Source of the DNA: an uncultured Bacteroidales bacterium
GTDB taxonomy: Bacteria > Bacteroidota > Bacteroidia > Bacteroidales > Paludibacteraceae
DNA length: 64,000 nt
Reading direction: 5' to 3'
NCBI GenBank assembly: GCA_946414805.1
Contig: CAMKPZ010000002.1
Span: 186,001 to 250,000 of the forward strand
The notes below the pieces were generated by a model. That model saw only the letters and a list, made by a program, of their open reading frames with translations, was not told the origin of the DNA and made no database searches. Positions 25,802 through 32,904 of this stretch are shown here, piece after piece. Positions within the stretch are counted from its first letter, which is position 1; every line of letters begins with the position of its first letter. A program made the position numbers and the translations under genes.

Positions 25802-27156
25802 CTCACTATTGTGCCTTGTACATTGTACATTGTCCCTTTGTACATTAAATAAAGTTGTCCGTCACGGAGTACCTTTGTACATTGTACATCGTCCCTTTGT
25901 ACATTCTCTATGCCTTGCGGCGCAAATCCTACGAACGACCCCATGTAATACGGCGCGCATACATCCGCGGCAGTCTTGCCTGCGGTGATCTGACCGGTGC
26001 GGTTGATCGCGTGACCGCTCTGGGATGTTTTCTCGTTCCAGAAACCGCGGTTGAGCCAATCCGGGATAACCGTAGCTCCCGGGGTCGGCCATTTGCTGTC
26101 ATCGCCGTTGCCTGCTTCCTCAGGAAACCAGTAACAGATGCCGTCCACGTTCGGAAGCGGCTTGAGCGCATCCACGAGGTCTTTGACAAATTTGTATTGA
26201 CCGTCTATGCTGCATGGCCATACGGTCTGGGTGTTGACATTCACGCCGGATGTTGGCCAGTTTTGGAAATTATAGGCGGTCTCTACGACAAACACGGTCT
26301 TGTCCGGAAAATCCGTGGCTAACCGGTTAATGGACTTGGTCAGATTGTTATTGCTGTTCTGGCTGTCGGTCAGAAATCCGTGCCAGAACGGATAGTAACT
26401 CAATCCGATAATGTCGTAATCCACCTCGCCGTCGATAAGCTTCTGGTAGAAAAACTGATTGTAGCCGGTGTTGGTCGGCCGGTCGGTATGAATAATGATC
26501 TGTGCCTCGGGACAAACCTCCCGAACGGCATTGCAGCCGGCTTTCAGCAGTCCGAGGAAACCGTCCCAGTTATCGTCTTTCTCTCCTTTTTCATATTTGG
26601 GCGTAAAATTGAACGGATGTACTTTAATGCCGCACAGACCGTACATGATCTCATTGCCTACCTGCACGAAATCGGGCGTAGCCCCTGCTTCGTTCAGCGC
26701 CGTCAGCACCTTGCGTGTGTAAGCAGCCACGCTGTCCGCCATCTCCTCGTCGCTCAGACCTTTCCATGCCTCCGGCGCCTGGATATGCGTAGCGTCCACC
26801 CACGTGTCCGAATAGTGGAAATCTAGCATGAACGAAGCGCCCGCATCCTTGATCCGTTTGCCTAAGGCCGTCACGTATGCGAGGTCCTGACAAACGGACG
26901 GGTTGGCCGATCCGTCCTGATCCTTTTTATTCGGGTGTACGAACGCACGTACGCGGAAGGTGTTCCAGCCGCAGTCGGTCACAAACCAACGGATCAGGTC
27001 ATCGATCTTTTTCCCGTTCGCATCCTTGTAATACGAGTTGTGTTCCTCATAGAGCGGCAGCGCGGAAATATCTCCGCCGATATAGCGCCGGTGCTCCTCT
27101 GCATTCGCTCCAATGCACGCGAGTGCGGCTAATAAAATCAGTAATGTTTTTTTCAT
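25798..27156 (-). CDS. GH53 arabinogalactan endo-beta-1,4-galactanase
   Basis: A 452-residue exported enzyme (signal peptide KTLLILLAALACIGANA) that should cut beta-1,4-galactan side chains of pectin. GH53 motifs: GGDISALP, LDFHYSDTWVD, VQVGNEI with the acid/base Glu (about residue 173), SYYPFWHG and VVETAY with the nucleophile Glu (about 298). The C-terminus KVLRDGQLYLMYKGTMYNVQG resembles short Bacteroidales C-terminal tails, possibly for sorting; it is partly built from TGTACAA-type DNA heptads. It may act on the same pectic polymer as the CE8-like enzyme at 16593. Confidence 0.9.
   Translation of the reverse strand: MKKTLLILLAALACIGANAEEHRRYIGGDISALPLYEEHNSYYKDANGKKIDDLIRWFVTDCGWNTFRVRAFVHPNKKDQDGSANPSVCQDLAYVTALGKRIKDAGASFMLDFHYSDTWVDATHIQAPEAWKGLSDEEMADSVAAYTRKVLTALNEAGATPDFVQVGNEIMYGLCGIKVHPFNFTPKYEKGEKDDNWDGFLGLLKAGCNAVREVCPEAQIIIHTDRPTNTGYNQFFYQKLIDGEVDYDIIGLSYYPFWHGFLTDSQNSNNNLTKSINRLATDFPDKTVFVVETAYNFQNWPTSGVNVNTQTVWPCSIDGQYKFVKDLVDALKPLPNVDGICYWFPEEAGNGDDSKWPTPGATVIPDWLNRGFWNEKTSQSGHAINRTGQITAGKTAADVCAPYYMGSFVGFAPQGIENVQRDDVQCTKVLRDGQLYLMYKGTMYNVQGTIVR
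25803..25910. repeat. TGTACAT heptads, two ~35-bp modules read in different frames
   Basis: Two copies of a 35-bp module of TGTACAA-type heptads (minus strand, about 25870-25910 and 25805-25843) encode the tail of GH53. The first is read as NVQRDDVQCTK and the second as MYKGTMYNVQG, because they are in different frames. Confidence 0.85.
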
Positions 27157-27194
27157 ATATGGTATGATTGTTAGTTACACATAATTTGCGGGTG

Positions 27195-27226
27195 CAAATT
27201 TACTGCTTTTTTTTGACATGTGCAAG
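27195..27226 (-). promoter_or_regulatory. Promoter of the GH53 gene
   Basis: Minus strand: TTG at 27224-27226 region and TAAATTTG at 27195-27202, with the conserved spacer ATGTCAAAAAAAAGCAG. Confidence 0.85.
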
Positions 27227-27252
27227 GATTTCGTGATTTTTATGACGAAATA

Positions 27253-27265
27253 TGCCATTTTGTCA
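27253..27265 (+). promoter_or_regulatory. Operator-like inverted repeat upstream of dnaK
   Basis: TGCCATTTTGTCA is a near-palindrome. A closely related perfect palindrome, CTGCCAAAATGGCAG, precedes groS (54263-54277). Both lie just upstream of a -24/-12 promoter, so this is a candidate activator site. Confidence 0.6.
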
Positions 27266-27288
27266 GTCCCAAACTGCCAAATCGCCTT

Positions 27289-27304
27289 TGGCACGCGATT
27301 TGTC
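27289..27304 (+). promoter_or_regulatory. Sigma-54-like -24/-12 promoter of dnaK
   Basis: TTGGCACGCGATTTGTC: GG at 27290-27291 and GT at 27302-27303, separated by exactly 10 bases, as in sigma-54 promoters (consensus GC at -12, here GT). No convincing -33/-7 promoter is seen before dnaK. Transcription would begin near 27314. Confidence 0.6.
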
Positions 27305-27315
27305 ATTATTTGGGT

Positions 27316-27358
27316 GACTAGTTTCCTAGTTCCTCCTAGGCTCCTAGAACTCTAAAAC
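27316..27358. repeat. Degenerate 9-bp CTAG repeats before dnaK
   Basis: Four to five units with CTAG or CTAGG spaced about 9 bp apart lie in the dnaK leader. A related array is between groS and groL (53775-53818). Confidence 0.65.
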
Positions 27359-27394
27359 ATAAAACAGAAATTAATTAAAGAAAGGAAAAATACT

Positions 27395-29314
27395 ATGTCT
27401 AAGATTATTGGAATTGACCTCGGTACTACCAACTCATGTGTAGCCGTTATGGAAGGTAACGAACCTATCGTTATTGCAAATGCAGAAGGCAAGCGTACCA
27501 CTCCTTCAGTGGTTGGATTTATTGATGGCGGTGAGCGTAAAGTGGGCGATCCTGCAAAACGTCAAGCTATCACGAACCCGACAAAAACTATCTATTCAAT
27601 CAAGCGTTTCATGGGTGAGACCTACGACCGTCTGCAGTCGGAAATCGCCCGCGTTCCGTATAAAGTAACCAAGGGCGACAACAACACCCCGCGTGTGGAC
27701 ATCGACGGACGTCTCTATACCCCGCAGGAGATCAGCGCCATCATCCTTCAGAAGATGAAAAAGACCGCTGAGGATTACCTCGGACAAGAGGTTACCGAAG
27801 CTGTCATCACCGTACCTGCGTACTTCAATGACTCCCAGCGTCAGGCTACCAAGGAAGCCGGTGAGATCGCCGGACTTAATGTCCGCCGTATCGTCAACGA
27901 GCCTACCGCAGCTGCCCTTGCGTACGGTCTCGACAAGTCCAACAAGGATATGAAGATTGTAGTCTTCGACTGCGGTGGCGGTACCCACGATGTATCCGTA
28001 CTGGAGTTGGGCGACGGCGTCTTCGAGGTAAAAGCAACCGATGGTGATACCCACCTCGGCGGTGATGATTTCGACCACCGTATTATCGACTGGCTCGTTT
28101 CCGAGTTCAAAGCTGAGAACGGCGGTGCCGATCTGAGCAAGGACCCGATGGCTATGCAGCGTCTGAAAGAGGCTGCCGAGAAAGCCAAGATCGAACTTTC
28201 TTCCTCTACCTCTACGGAGATCAACCTGCCGTATATCATGCCGGTCAACGGCGTGCCTGCACACTTGGTTAAGACCCTGACCCGTGCTAAATTCGAGCAA
28301 CTGATTGACGACCTGATCCAGCGTACCATCGCTCCGTGCCGTACGGCCCTCGAGCATGCCGGATTGAAGACCTCCGATATTGACGAGATTATCCTCGTAG
28401 GTGGTTCGACCCGTATCCCGGCTATCCAGGATGCCGTACAGAAGTTCTTCGGCAAGGCTCCGTCCAAGGGCGTTAACCCGGACGAGGTAGTGGCAGTCGG
28501 TGCAGCTATCCAAGGCGGTGTGCTCACAGGCGATGTCAAAGATGTCCTCCTCCTTGATGTAACCCCGCTGAGCCTCGGTATCGAGACCATGGGTGGTGTC
28601 ATGACCAAGATGATCGAAGCCAACACCACCATCCCGACCAAGAAGACCGAGACCTTCACCACGGCGGTAGATAACCAGCCGTCCGTAGAGATCAAAGTCC
28701 TCCAGGGTGAGCGTCCGATGGCTGCCCAGAACAAGCAGATCGGTATCTTCCACCTCGATGGTATCATGCCGGCCCGTCGTGGCGAACCGCAGATCGAGGT
28801 AACCTTCGATATCGACGCCAACGGTATTCTGAATGTCACCGCCAAGGATAAAGCTACAGGCAAGGAGCAGAAGATCCGTATCGAGGCATCCTCCGGTCTG
28901 TCTGACGAAGAGATCAAGCGTATGAAAGCCGAGGCTGAGGCCAACGCAGAGGCTGATAAGAAAGCCAAAGAGCAGGCGGACAAACTCAACAAGGCTGACG
29001 CTACTATCTTCCAGACCGAGAAACAACTCGCTGAAGTGGGTGACAAGATCCCGGCTGACAAGAAAGCTCCGATCGAGGAAGCCCTCAAGAAACTCAAAGA
29101 GGCGTATGAGAAACGTGATGCAGACGCTTGCGAAGCTGCAAACAACGAACTCATGACCGCTTTCCAGGCTGCTTCCGCTGAGATGTACGCTGCACAGCAA
29201 CAGGCTCAACAGAATGCCGGTCAGTCCGGAAATGCTGGAACTTCCGGAACCTCCGGTTCTTCTGATAACAACGGCCCCACCGCTGAGGATGTAGACTTCG
29301 AAGAAGTAAAATAA
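27395..29314 (+). CDS. dnaK: Chaperone DnaK (Hsp70)
   Basis: A 639-residue ATP-driven chaperone of the cytoplasm. N-terminal [33 protein letters not shown] and [12 protein letters not shown] mark the ATPase domain. Substrate-binding domain sequence (VLQGERPMA, [21 protein letters not shown]) follows from about 390. The C-terminus ends EDVDFEEVK after an Ala/Gln/Gly-rich linker. The phosphate-2 loop reads GGGTHDVS where GGGTFDVS is usual. A good AAAGAAAGGAAA site precedes the ATG. It is transcribed alone and ends in a hairpin terminator. Confidence 0.98.
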   Translation: MSKIIGIDLGTTNSCVAVMEGNEPIVIANAEGKRTTPSVVGFIDGGERKVGDPAKRQAITNPTKTIYSIKRFMGETYDRLQSEIARVPYKVTKGDNNTPRVDIDGRLYTPQEISAIILQKMKKTAEDYLGQEVTEAVITVPAYFNDSQRQATKEAGEIAGLNVRRIVNEPTAAALAYGLDKSNKDMKIVVFDCGGGTHDVSVLELGDGVFEVKATDGDTHLGGDDFDHRIIDWLVSEFKAENGGADLSKDPMAMQRLKEAAEKAKIELSSSTSTEINLPYIMPVNGVPAHLVKTLTRAKFEQLIDDLIQRTIAPCRTALEHAGLKTSDIDEIILVGGSTRIPAIQDAVQKFFGKAPSKGVNPDEVVAVGAAIQGGVLTGDVKDVLLLDVTPLSLGIETMGGVMTKMIEANTTIPTKKTETFTTAVDNQPSVEIKVLQGERPMAAQNKQIGIFHLDGIMPARRGEPQIEVTFDIDANGILNVTAKDKATGKEQKIRIEASSGLSDEEIKRMKAEAEANAEADKKAKEQADKLNKADATIFQTEKQLAEVGDKIPADKKAPIEEALKKLKEAYEKRDADACEAANNELMTAFQAASAEMYAAQQQAQQNAGQSGNAGTSGTSGSSDNNGPTAEDVDFEEVK

Positions 29315-29329
29315 ACCTTCAAACTAACA

Positions 29330-29362
29330 AAAGAGCGACCCGAAAGGTCGCTCTTTTTGTTT
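29330..29362 (+). terminator. Bidirectional terminator between dnaK and the small-gene cluster
   Basis: A 9-bp stem AGAGCGACC / GGTCGCTCT with a short loop, then TTTTTG on the plus strand. The complement also ends in T residues, so it can serve both convergent units. It touches the stop codon at 29361. Confidence 0.9.
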
Positions 29363-29726
29363 AATGGTTCTTCTCGTACTCCGCTTTCTCGAGCGACCAG
29401 AGGAACGAACGCATGGTGGTGTACTTGCTCTGGGCGGCGTACGCCTCCTGATCGGCGGTGATCTTCGTCAGGTCTTTGGCGCGGGCGTTGACCGCCTTGG
29501 CGATCGTGCCGAACTTCAGACGCTGTGCGATCTCGTTCTCCGTCGGTGCGGTCGAACGCTCGATCCGGTTGCGCAGATACAGACGCGTACAACTCTTGCT
29601 GGTCGTCTCCGCCACGCGGTGGGTGCCAAGCAGCATCTTTGCGCAAGAGTGCTGACCGCTCTTGCTCGGTTTTGCCAATGCGCCGGATACATAGTCTATT
29701 CCGGCACTCCATCCTACTTTTGCCAT
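29361..29726 (-). CDS. Small-cluster protein A (paralogue family, long form)
   Basis: A 121-residue basic protein, family unnamed. N-terminal half: SGALAKPSKSGQ, then TRLYLRNRIERST and APTENE. Second half: LKFGTIAK and, near the end, AQSKYTTMRSFLW. The same pieces appear in the gene at 30014 (AQSKYTSLFAY), at 30749 (TPSEAEKANRTAFG) and at 31128 (GTIYKRTTSP), so these look like diverged paralogues. No signal peptide or membrane segment. The start at 29726 is chosen; the open frame to 29783 runs through a repeat array. Function unknown. Confidence 0.7.
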   Translation of the reverse strand: MAKVGWSAGIDYVSGALAKPSKSGQHSCAKMLLGTHRVAETTSKSCTRLYLRNRIERSTAPTENEIAQRLKFGTIAKAVNARAKDLTKITADQEAYAAQSKYTTMRSFLWSLEKAEYEKNH

Positions 29727-29735
29727 GTCAGTTAA

Positions 29736-29776
29736 GGTAATTGTGAATTGTGAATTGTAAATTGTGAATTGTGAAT
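29736..29776. repeat. Heptad array AATTGTG in the small-gene cluster
   Basis: Six 7-bp units in the gap between protein A and the smalltalk-like gene. Confidence 0.85.
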
Positions 29777-29779
29777 TGC

Positions 29780-29980
29780 TCACAGTTTCTTCGAAGCGTC
29801 ATAGGTCTCGACGGTCTTGGTCTGGATAACCACGCTCGTGTCGCCTTTCTGCCATGCCTCACTCCGCGTGGTGATGCTCCGCGTCACGTTGCAGGAGCTC
29901 AGTCCCAGCGAAGCCGCAAGTGCCGTCAGTGCCGCTATCAGAACCGAAACGATTACTTTAAGGATTTGCTTTTTCGTCAT
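29780..29980 (-). CDS. Smalltalk-like small lipopeptide
   Basis: A 66-residue protein: basic start MTKKQILK, a hydrophobic stretch VIVSVLIAALTALAASLG, then LSSC as a lipobox and a polar tail of about 38 residues. The first 30 residues strongly resemble the short 'smalltalk' proteins of Bacteroides, which are about 30 residues and of unknown function; this one has an extra C-terminal tail. It sits between two members of the paralogous small-protein family. A membrane-anchored or lipidated role is inferred from the sequence only. Confidence 0.65.
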   Translation of the reverse strand: MTKKQILKVIVSVLIAALTALAASLGLSSCNVTRSITTRSEAWQKGDTSVVIQTKTVETYDASKKL

Positions 29981-30017
29981 AATTCTCAATTTTCAATTCT
30001 CAATTCTCAATTCTCAA
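29980..30017. repeat. Heptad array CTCAATT
   Basis: Five 7-bp units (CTCAATT, TTCAATT) lie between two small genes. The last unit supplies the stop codon of the upstream gene at 30014. Confidence 0.85.
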
Positions 30018-30337
30018 TTCCCGAACTCGGGTTTGACATACTTCTGCGCCACGGTGTAGGCGAAGAGGGAGGTGTACTTGCTCTGGGCTTTGAAGGCTGC
30101 TTCAAGCGTTGCGCGTTCGGCAGGGTCTGCCAGTGCGGCTTTGGCTGCCTGCGCTGCCGTCTTGAGAGCGGCTTGGCAGGCGAGGACTTTGGCATCCTTG
30201 CTGACACGGACGGGGTTCAGCAGATCCACGCCCAGCTGCTCCTTGCCGCAGTTGCAACGCTTGAAATACAGCGTCTCCGAGCGGTTGAATTTGCCCATCA
30301 CGCGGGCAAACATACCATGTAATGTGATTTTTGCCAT
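30014..30337 (-). CDS. Small-cluster protein B (paralogue family, long form)
   Basis: A 107-residue protein. N-terminal half has FARVMGKFNRSETLYFKRCNCGKE and LLNPVRVSKDA; the second half is Ala-rich and ends AAFKAQSKYTSLFAY (split here for length). AQSKYT matches protein A at 29361. It has CNCG, a possible metal pair not shared by its relatives. It has its own promoter (30467-30474) and a structured leader of about 125 bases. No signal peptide. Function unknown. Confidence 0.7.
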   Translation of the reverse strand: MAKITLHGMFARVMGKFNRSETLYFKRCNCGKEQLGVDLLNPVRVSKDAKVLACQAALKTAAQAAKAALADPAERATLEAAFKAQSKYTSLFAYTVAQKYVKPEFGN

Positions 30338-30368
30338 TTTTGATAAGGTTTAAGTTTAGTTGTTTAGG

Positions 30369-30468
30369 TGCACCGGATTTGAAACCTTCCTTTTTGGGTG
30401 AACGAGACTGAGAAGGAAGCAACAAACGCCCCGGTCATCCATTATCTTGTTTTCTCAAATCCGATGCA
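30369..30468 (-). ncRNA. Structured 5' leader of small-cluster protein B
   Basis: The arms 30455-30468 and 30369-30382 pair over 14 bp (TGCATCGGATTTGA with TCAAATCCGGTGCA, one U-G pair). Inside, CTTCCTT (30413-30419 complement) and AAGGAAG form a 7-bp hairpin. The predicted transcription start is near 30463, so at least nine closing pairs are within the RNA. About 30 bases separate the fold from the ATG. A regulatory leader is the simplest reading. Confidence 0.6.
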
Positions 30469-30474
30469 AAATTA
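30467..30474 (-). promoter_or_regulatory. -7 promoter box, small-cluster unit 2
   Basis: TAATTTTG on the minus strand with AAAAGCAG immediately upstream and a TTTGGC-type -33 near 30500. Confidence 0.75.
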
Positions 30475-30539
30475 CTGCTTTTATGCGAGAGTGCCAAAAA
30501 ACGGCTTTCGCAAATTTATCTATTGACAAAAAAGCCGGT

Positions 30540-30749
30540 TCAAGCAGTCAGATCATACCCTGCATAGATGGAAAGCGATTCCGTTTCCGGATACGTGAGG
30601 TAGTCACGCTGGTAGATAGCGGTGTCCGTAAACCGGTGTTTTTTCCGCCAGCCGTAGATCAGGGTCTCCAGTCCTTCCATGCCTACCGGCGCACCTATGT
30701 GCCGTTCCAGAGAGTGCACAAGGTCGGTTTTTAAAAATTTCTGTGCCAT
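30540..30749 (-). CDS. Small-cluster protein C, 69 residues
   Basis: A 69-residue protein, MAQKFLKTDLVHSLERHIG at its start and ending SIYAGYDLTA. It is neutral to slightly basic, with GWRKKHRF in the middle. It has no signal peptide, membrane segment or recognisable domain. It shares one base with the upstream gene's stop, so translation is likely coupled. It does not show the paralogue motifs of its neighbours. Function unknown. Confidence 0.6.
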   Translation of the reverse strand: MAQKFLKTDLVHSLERHIGAPVGMEGLETLIYGWRKKHRFTDTAIYQRDYLTYPETESLSIYAGYDLTA

Positions 30750-31030
30750 CAGTCAATAAATTCAATTTCTAATTGTCCTTTCATGATCCGTTCCATATAC
30801 TCGCGGTGGCGCTCCTTGCCGTAAGTGATGCCGAAAGCCGTGCGGTTGGCTTTTTCCGCTTCGCTCGGCGTATGTCCGGAGCGGTCGGGACGAGCCTGTA
30901 CGATATGCATTACGCCGCCGTCACGCGCCGGATAGCGACGCAGGTAATACGGATCGGTGCCGATCAGGATCCCGCGGACGGATTCGATGCCGGGATCAAA
31001 AAATACTTTACCCATCAAATCATTTACCAT
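30749..31030 (-). CDS. Small-cluster protein D (paralogue family)
   Basis: A 93-residue protein. After GILIGTDPYYLRRYPARDGG it has PDRSGHTPSEAEKANRTAFG, matching the T-P-[ST]-E-x-E ... R-x-x-FG pattern of protein A at 29361. The AQSKYT module is missing; the end is GQLEIEFID. It is one-base coupled to protein C. No signal or membrane segment. Family and role are unknown. Confidence 0.6.
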   Translation of the reverse strand: MVNDLMGKVFFDPGIESVRGILIGTDPYYLRRYPARDGGVMHIVQARPDRSGHTPSEAEKANRTAFGITYGKERHREYMERIMKGQLEIEFID

Positions 31031-31127
31031 TTTGTCATTGGGTGGTTCTTTGCTTTTCGTCGGGAGATGGTCGCGTGATGGTCAGGCGGAGGACACGATC
31101 ATCACGGGATCATCTGCCGGGAACGAC
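31031..31127. repeat. Degenerate 11-bp periodic spacer
   Basis: Units at 11-bp spacing such as ATGGTCGCGTG then ATGGTCAGGCG (31066-31087) and GATCATCACGG then GATCATCTGCC (31097-31118). Related to the units at 340-400. Confidence 0.5.
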
Positions 31128-31292
31128 TTAACCGCGATGGGGGAACGACCCTTTCGGGGATGTCGTGCGTTTGTAGATCGTGCCCCGTTTGGTAGCAATA
31201 ACGGTCTCGACTCTGCCGTCAGGAAAACGCTTCCGGCTGATCACCCCGGACATCGTCTTGAACGGGGCTTCCAAAGTGAATTTTAGTGCCAT
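31128..31292 (-). CDS. Small-cluster protein E (short paralogue, 54 residues)
   Basis: A 54-residue basic protein below the usual length for automatic calls. It starts MALKFTLEAPFKTMSGVIS and contains RFPDGRVETVIATKRGTIYKR followed by TTSPKGS (motifs split). It aligns with the N-terminal half of protein A (SGxxxK, then TRLYLR...STAPTE) and lacks the C-terminal half; after the stop the frame shows no remnant of it. It could be a genuine short member or a truncated one. Spacing and strand fit the cluster. Confidence 0.55.
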   Translation of the reverse strand: MALKFTLEAPFKTMSGVISRKRFPDGRVETVIATKRGTIYKRTTSPKGSFPHRG

Positions 31293-31297
31293 AGTTT

Positions 31298-31338
31298 TTA
31301 AAACTGTTAAATTGTTAAACTGTTAAAGTGTTAGATTG
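31298..31338. repeat. 8-bp tandem array GTTAAANT
   Basis: Four units (GTTAAATT, GTTAAACT, GTTAAAGT, GTTAGATT) lie between the stop at 31339 and the next start. A second array of this kind is at 55361-55412. Confidence 0.85.
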
Positions 31339-31701
31339 TTACATATAATGGTGCACATTCAGGGCGAAGGCTTCCGCTTCTTCGCGGGTGCAGGTTTTGT
31401 AGGTCTGCGTAGCTGGATCCAGAGCCACAGCCAGAGGAGTGTGCTGCGCAAGCGCATTAGCCACTTGTGCAGGAGTCAGCCAGTCCGGTTGAGGGTCTGC
31501 ACGGATGAGGTAGAAATAAGGATTGGCGGTGTGAACCTTTCTCTCTCCGTCCGGCATTTGCTCTCTTTGGAGTTGATAGATAATCCGCCGGCGACGCAAC
31601 TCATCCATGTCGTTCCACACTTTCTCGCAAGCGCGGTAACGGTTGCGGTACTCCGGCTGCGGGATATAAAGCCGCCAAAAATCGTAAAACGAGTTTTCCA
31701 T
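31339..31701 (-). CDS. Small-cluster protein F, first gene of the cluster
   Basis: A 120-residue soluble protein. It starts MENSFYDFWRLYIPQPEYRN, with YxxR-rich helices, then ANPYFYLIRADPQPDWLTP and a C-terminal EEAEAFALNV. Aromatic residues and Arg are frequent, and the start (FYDFWRLY) recalls other Bacteroidales small proteins of unknown function. It is preceded by a 230-base leader with a four-way junction and a clear promoter. It is the likely leader gene of the operon down to 30540. Function unknown. Confidence 0.65.
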   Translation of the reverse strand: MENSFYDFWRLYIPQPEYRNRYRACEKVWNDMDELRRRRIIYQLQREQMPDGERKVHTANPYFYLIRADPQPDWLTPAQVANALAQHTPLAVALDPATQTYKTCTREEAEAFALNVHHYM

Positions 31702-31731
31702 AAATAAATCTTTAAACTTTAAAAAAATATC

Positions 31732-31797
31732 TCCGCCACACGTATGTGTCTCTACAGTCCTTTGGACTGTGGCTACAGCCCATAGGGCTGTGGCGGA
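31732..31797 (-). ncRNA. Four-way-junction RNA in the small-cluster leader
   Basis: A closing helix TCCGCC (31732-31737) / GGCGGA (31792-31797) encloses three hairpins: ACAC-GTAT-GTGT (31738-31749), ACAGTCC-TTT-GGACTGT (31754-31770) and ACAGCCC-ATA-GGGCTGT (31775-31791). Two linkers of 4 bases and no mismatches. The second and third hairpins differ at one paired position that is compensated (T-A for C-G). It lies within the predicted 5' leader, about 30 bases before the ATG at 31701. It could also be a tandem palindromic 21-bp DNA repeat. Confidence 0.6.
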
Positions 31798-31933
31798 CTT
31801 TTTCTTTATTAATTTTCTTTTGCTTCTTTTCTTTTATCGGCTTTCTTTTTCAAAGCAAGCCTCTAACGATCTGCATACGCCGTATGCTTTTATAACCTTT
31901 CTTTTTGATCGCGCGTTCGTTCGAATGACGGTG

Positions 31934-31941
31934 CAAAGGTA
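31934..31941 (-). promoter_or_regulatory. -7 promoter box of the small-gene cluster
   Basis: TACCTTTG on the minus strand, with AAAAAAGCAC directly upstream. It gives a leader of about 230 bases before 31701. Confidence 0.7.
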
Positions 31942-31982
31942 GTGCTTTTTTGCGAAACCATTGTGGTGGTTTTCACCACTTT

Positions 31983-32129
31983 TAACACCGCCGTGCAATT
32001 ATTTGTTAATGTGTCACACAACTTTGTGTCACACAACTTTATGTTAATTTTATTTGCATATTTTGCTGATCCTGTCTTCGTCCTTTGGATGCAGAGAAAT
32101 TTGAAGCGCTAACACCGCCGTGCAATTAT
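31983..32129. repeat. 20-bp direct repeats and a 15-bp tandem duplication
   Basis: AACACCGCCGTGCAATTAT with a preceding T is found at 31983-32002 and again at 32110-32129. Between them GTGTCACACAACTTT is duplicated in tandem (32011-32040). The outer pair could mark an excision or duplication event. Confidence 0.8.
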
Positions 32130-32189
32130 CTGCCGGACTTGTTCGGCGGAGAGGTAAAATTGATACCCCACCGCCTCATAGGCGTCCAT
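32109..32189 (-). CDS. Possible small or degenerate ORF
   Basis: The frame encodes MDAYEAVGYQFYLSAEQVRQ then IIARRC and a stop. The open frame extends upstream to about 32240 (TLFLHLTVEEGFSF), giving a convincing helical, HTH-like peptide. No good start or ribosome site is visible, and a terminator lies directly upstream. The end overlaps the right copy of the 20-bp direct repeat. I read it as a remnant of a larger gene or a very short protein of unknown role. Confidence 0.3.
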   Translation of the reverse strand: MDAYEAVGYQFYLSAEQVRQIIARRC

Positions 32190-32246
32190 AAACGAAAAGC
32201 CCTCTTCGACTGTCAGATGCAGGAAGAGGGTTTTGATAGTTATATT

Positions 32247-32279
32247 AAAAAAACACCCCCGCAGAGGGTGGGCTGCGGG
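32247..32279 (-). terminator. Terminator after the lipocalin-like lipoprotein
   Basis: Minus strand: CCCGCAG (73-79) pairs with CTGCGGG (58-64) across an eight-base loop, followed by seven T residues. Confidence 0.85.
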
Positions 32280-32317
32280 AGTGCGGAGATTACTGCTCTT
32301 TTCTGAAATAGTAGGGA

Positions 32318-32743
32318 TTATTGCTTCAGTAATACCAGCGGTTTGATATACAGAGTTCTGATCCCTCCGTCACGTGCAAAAGAATCGATGGTCAGTGTAT
32401 TTCCCTCGATGGAATAATCGGTGGCAAAACTGAATTTTTGTGTTTCTTCTCCCCGCATTGGATGGCTTGGATATTCTCCGGAAAAATAAATTTTATTTTT
32501 CTTGACGGTATAAGTAAGTTTCTCCTCTATGCCTCCCCAGGTAATTATCACTTCCCATGTAGTATCCGGCTTTTCGGTATAGTATGCGGTGCCATTGGCA
32601 TCAAAGGTGATCGATTTTACGGTCGTATTTACATGATACGGTTCAGTCCATTTACCGATAAGTTTGTTTTGCTCCGGATTGTTGGAATTGCATGCAGCCA
32701 AAATAGCCACTAATGCCATTAAAAATAATGTTTTTGCTTTCAT
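32318..32743 (-). CDS. Small lipocalin-like lipoprotein
   Basis: A 141-residue lipoprotein (AILAACN, Cys at about 18). The mature part, starting KLIGKWTEPYHV, shows a run of beta strands like those of Bacteroidetes lipocalin-like proteins, with the G-x-W near the N-terminus. No binding residues can be named. The open frame continues upstream to 32905, but the promoter box at 32798-32805 places the start at the ATG at 32743. Monocistronic, ended by a hairpin terminator. Confidence 0.78.
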   Translation of the reverse strand: MKAKTLFLMALVAILAACNSNNPEQNKLIGKWTEPYHVNTTVKSITFDANGTAYYTEKPDTTWEVIITWGGIEEKLTYTVKKNKIYFSGEYPSHPMRGEETQKFSFATDYSIEGNTLTIDSFARDGGIRTLYIKPLVLLKQ

Positions 32744-32797
32744 AATGTTTGTGTTTTTAAGTGTTTGACTTATATTCTGCAATAGCTTTGTGGCTGC

Positions 32798-32828
32798 AAA
32801 ATTACTGCTTTTTGACAATGTGACCAAA
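32798..32828 (-). promoter_or_regulatory. Promoter of the lipocalin-like lipoprotein
   Basis: Minus strand: TTTGG at 32824-32828 and TAATTTTG at 32798-32805 with a TGTCAAAAAGCAG spacer. Confidence 0.85.
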
Positions 32829-32904
32829 TATTTACGTGGATATTTTATTTTGCTCAAACAGCAGAAAATCAGTTGATTATAATTTTTACGCGTGGACAAA
32901 TGCA

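Noticed and set aside
27596..29209. Long minus-strand frames opposite dnaK
   Set aside because: Antisense frames opposite dnaK are a common compositional artefact. No start signal or motif supports a gene.
29727..29783. N-terminal extension of small-cluster protein A ([12 protein letters not shown]...)
   Set aside because: Again only the repeat array being open; the MAKVGW start fits its paralogues.
32085..32306. 73-codon plus-strand frame near 32.1-32.3 kb
   Set aside because: It reads through a terminator hairpin on the opposite strand and across the 20-bp repeat. The minus-strand remnant is a better reading of the region.
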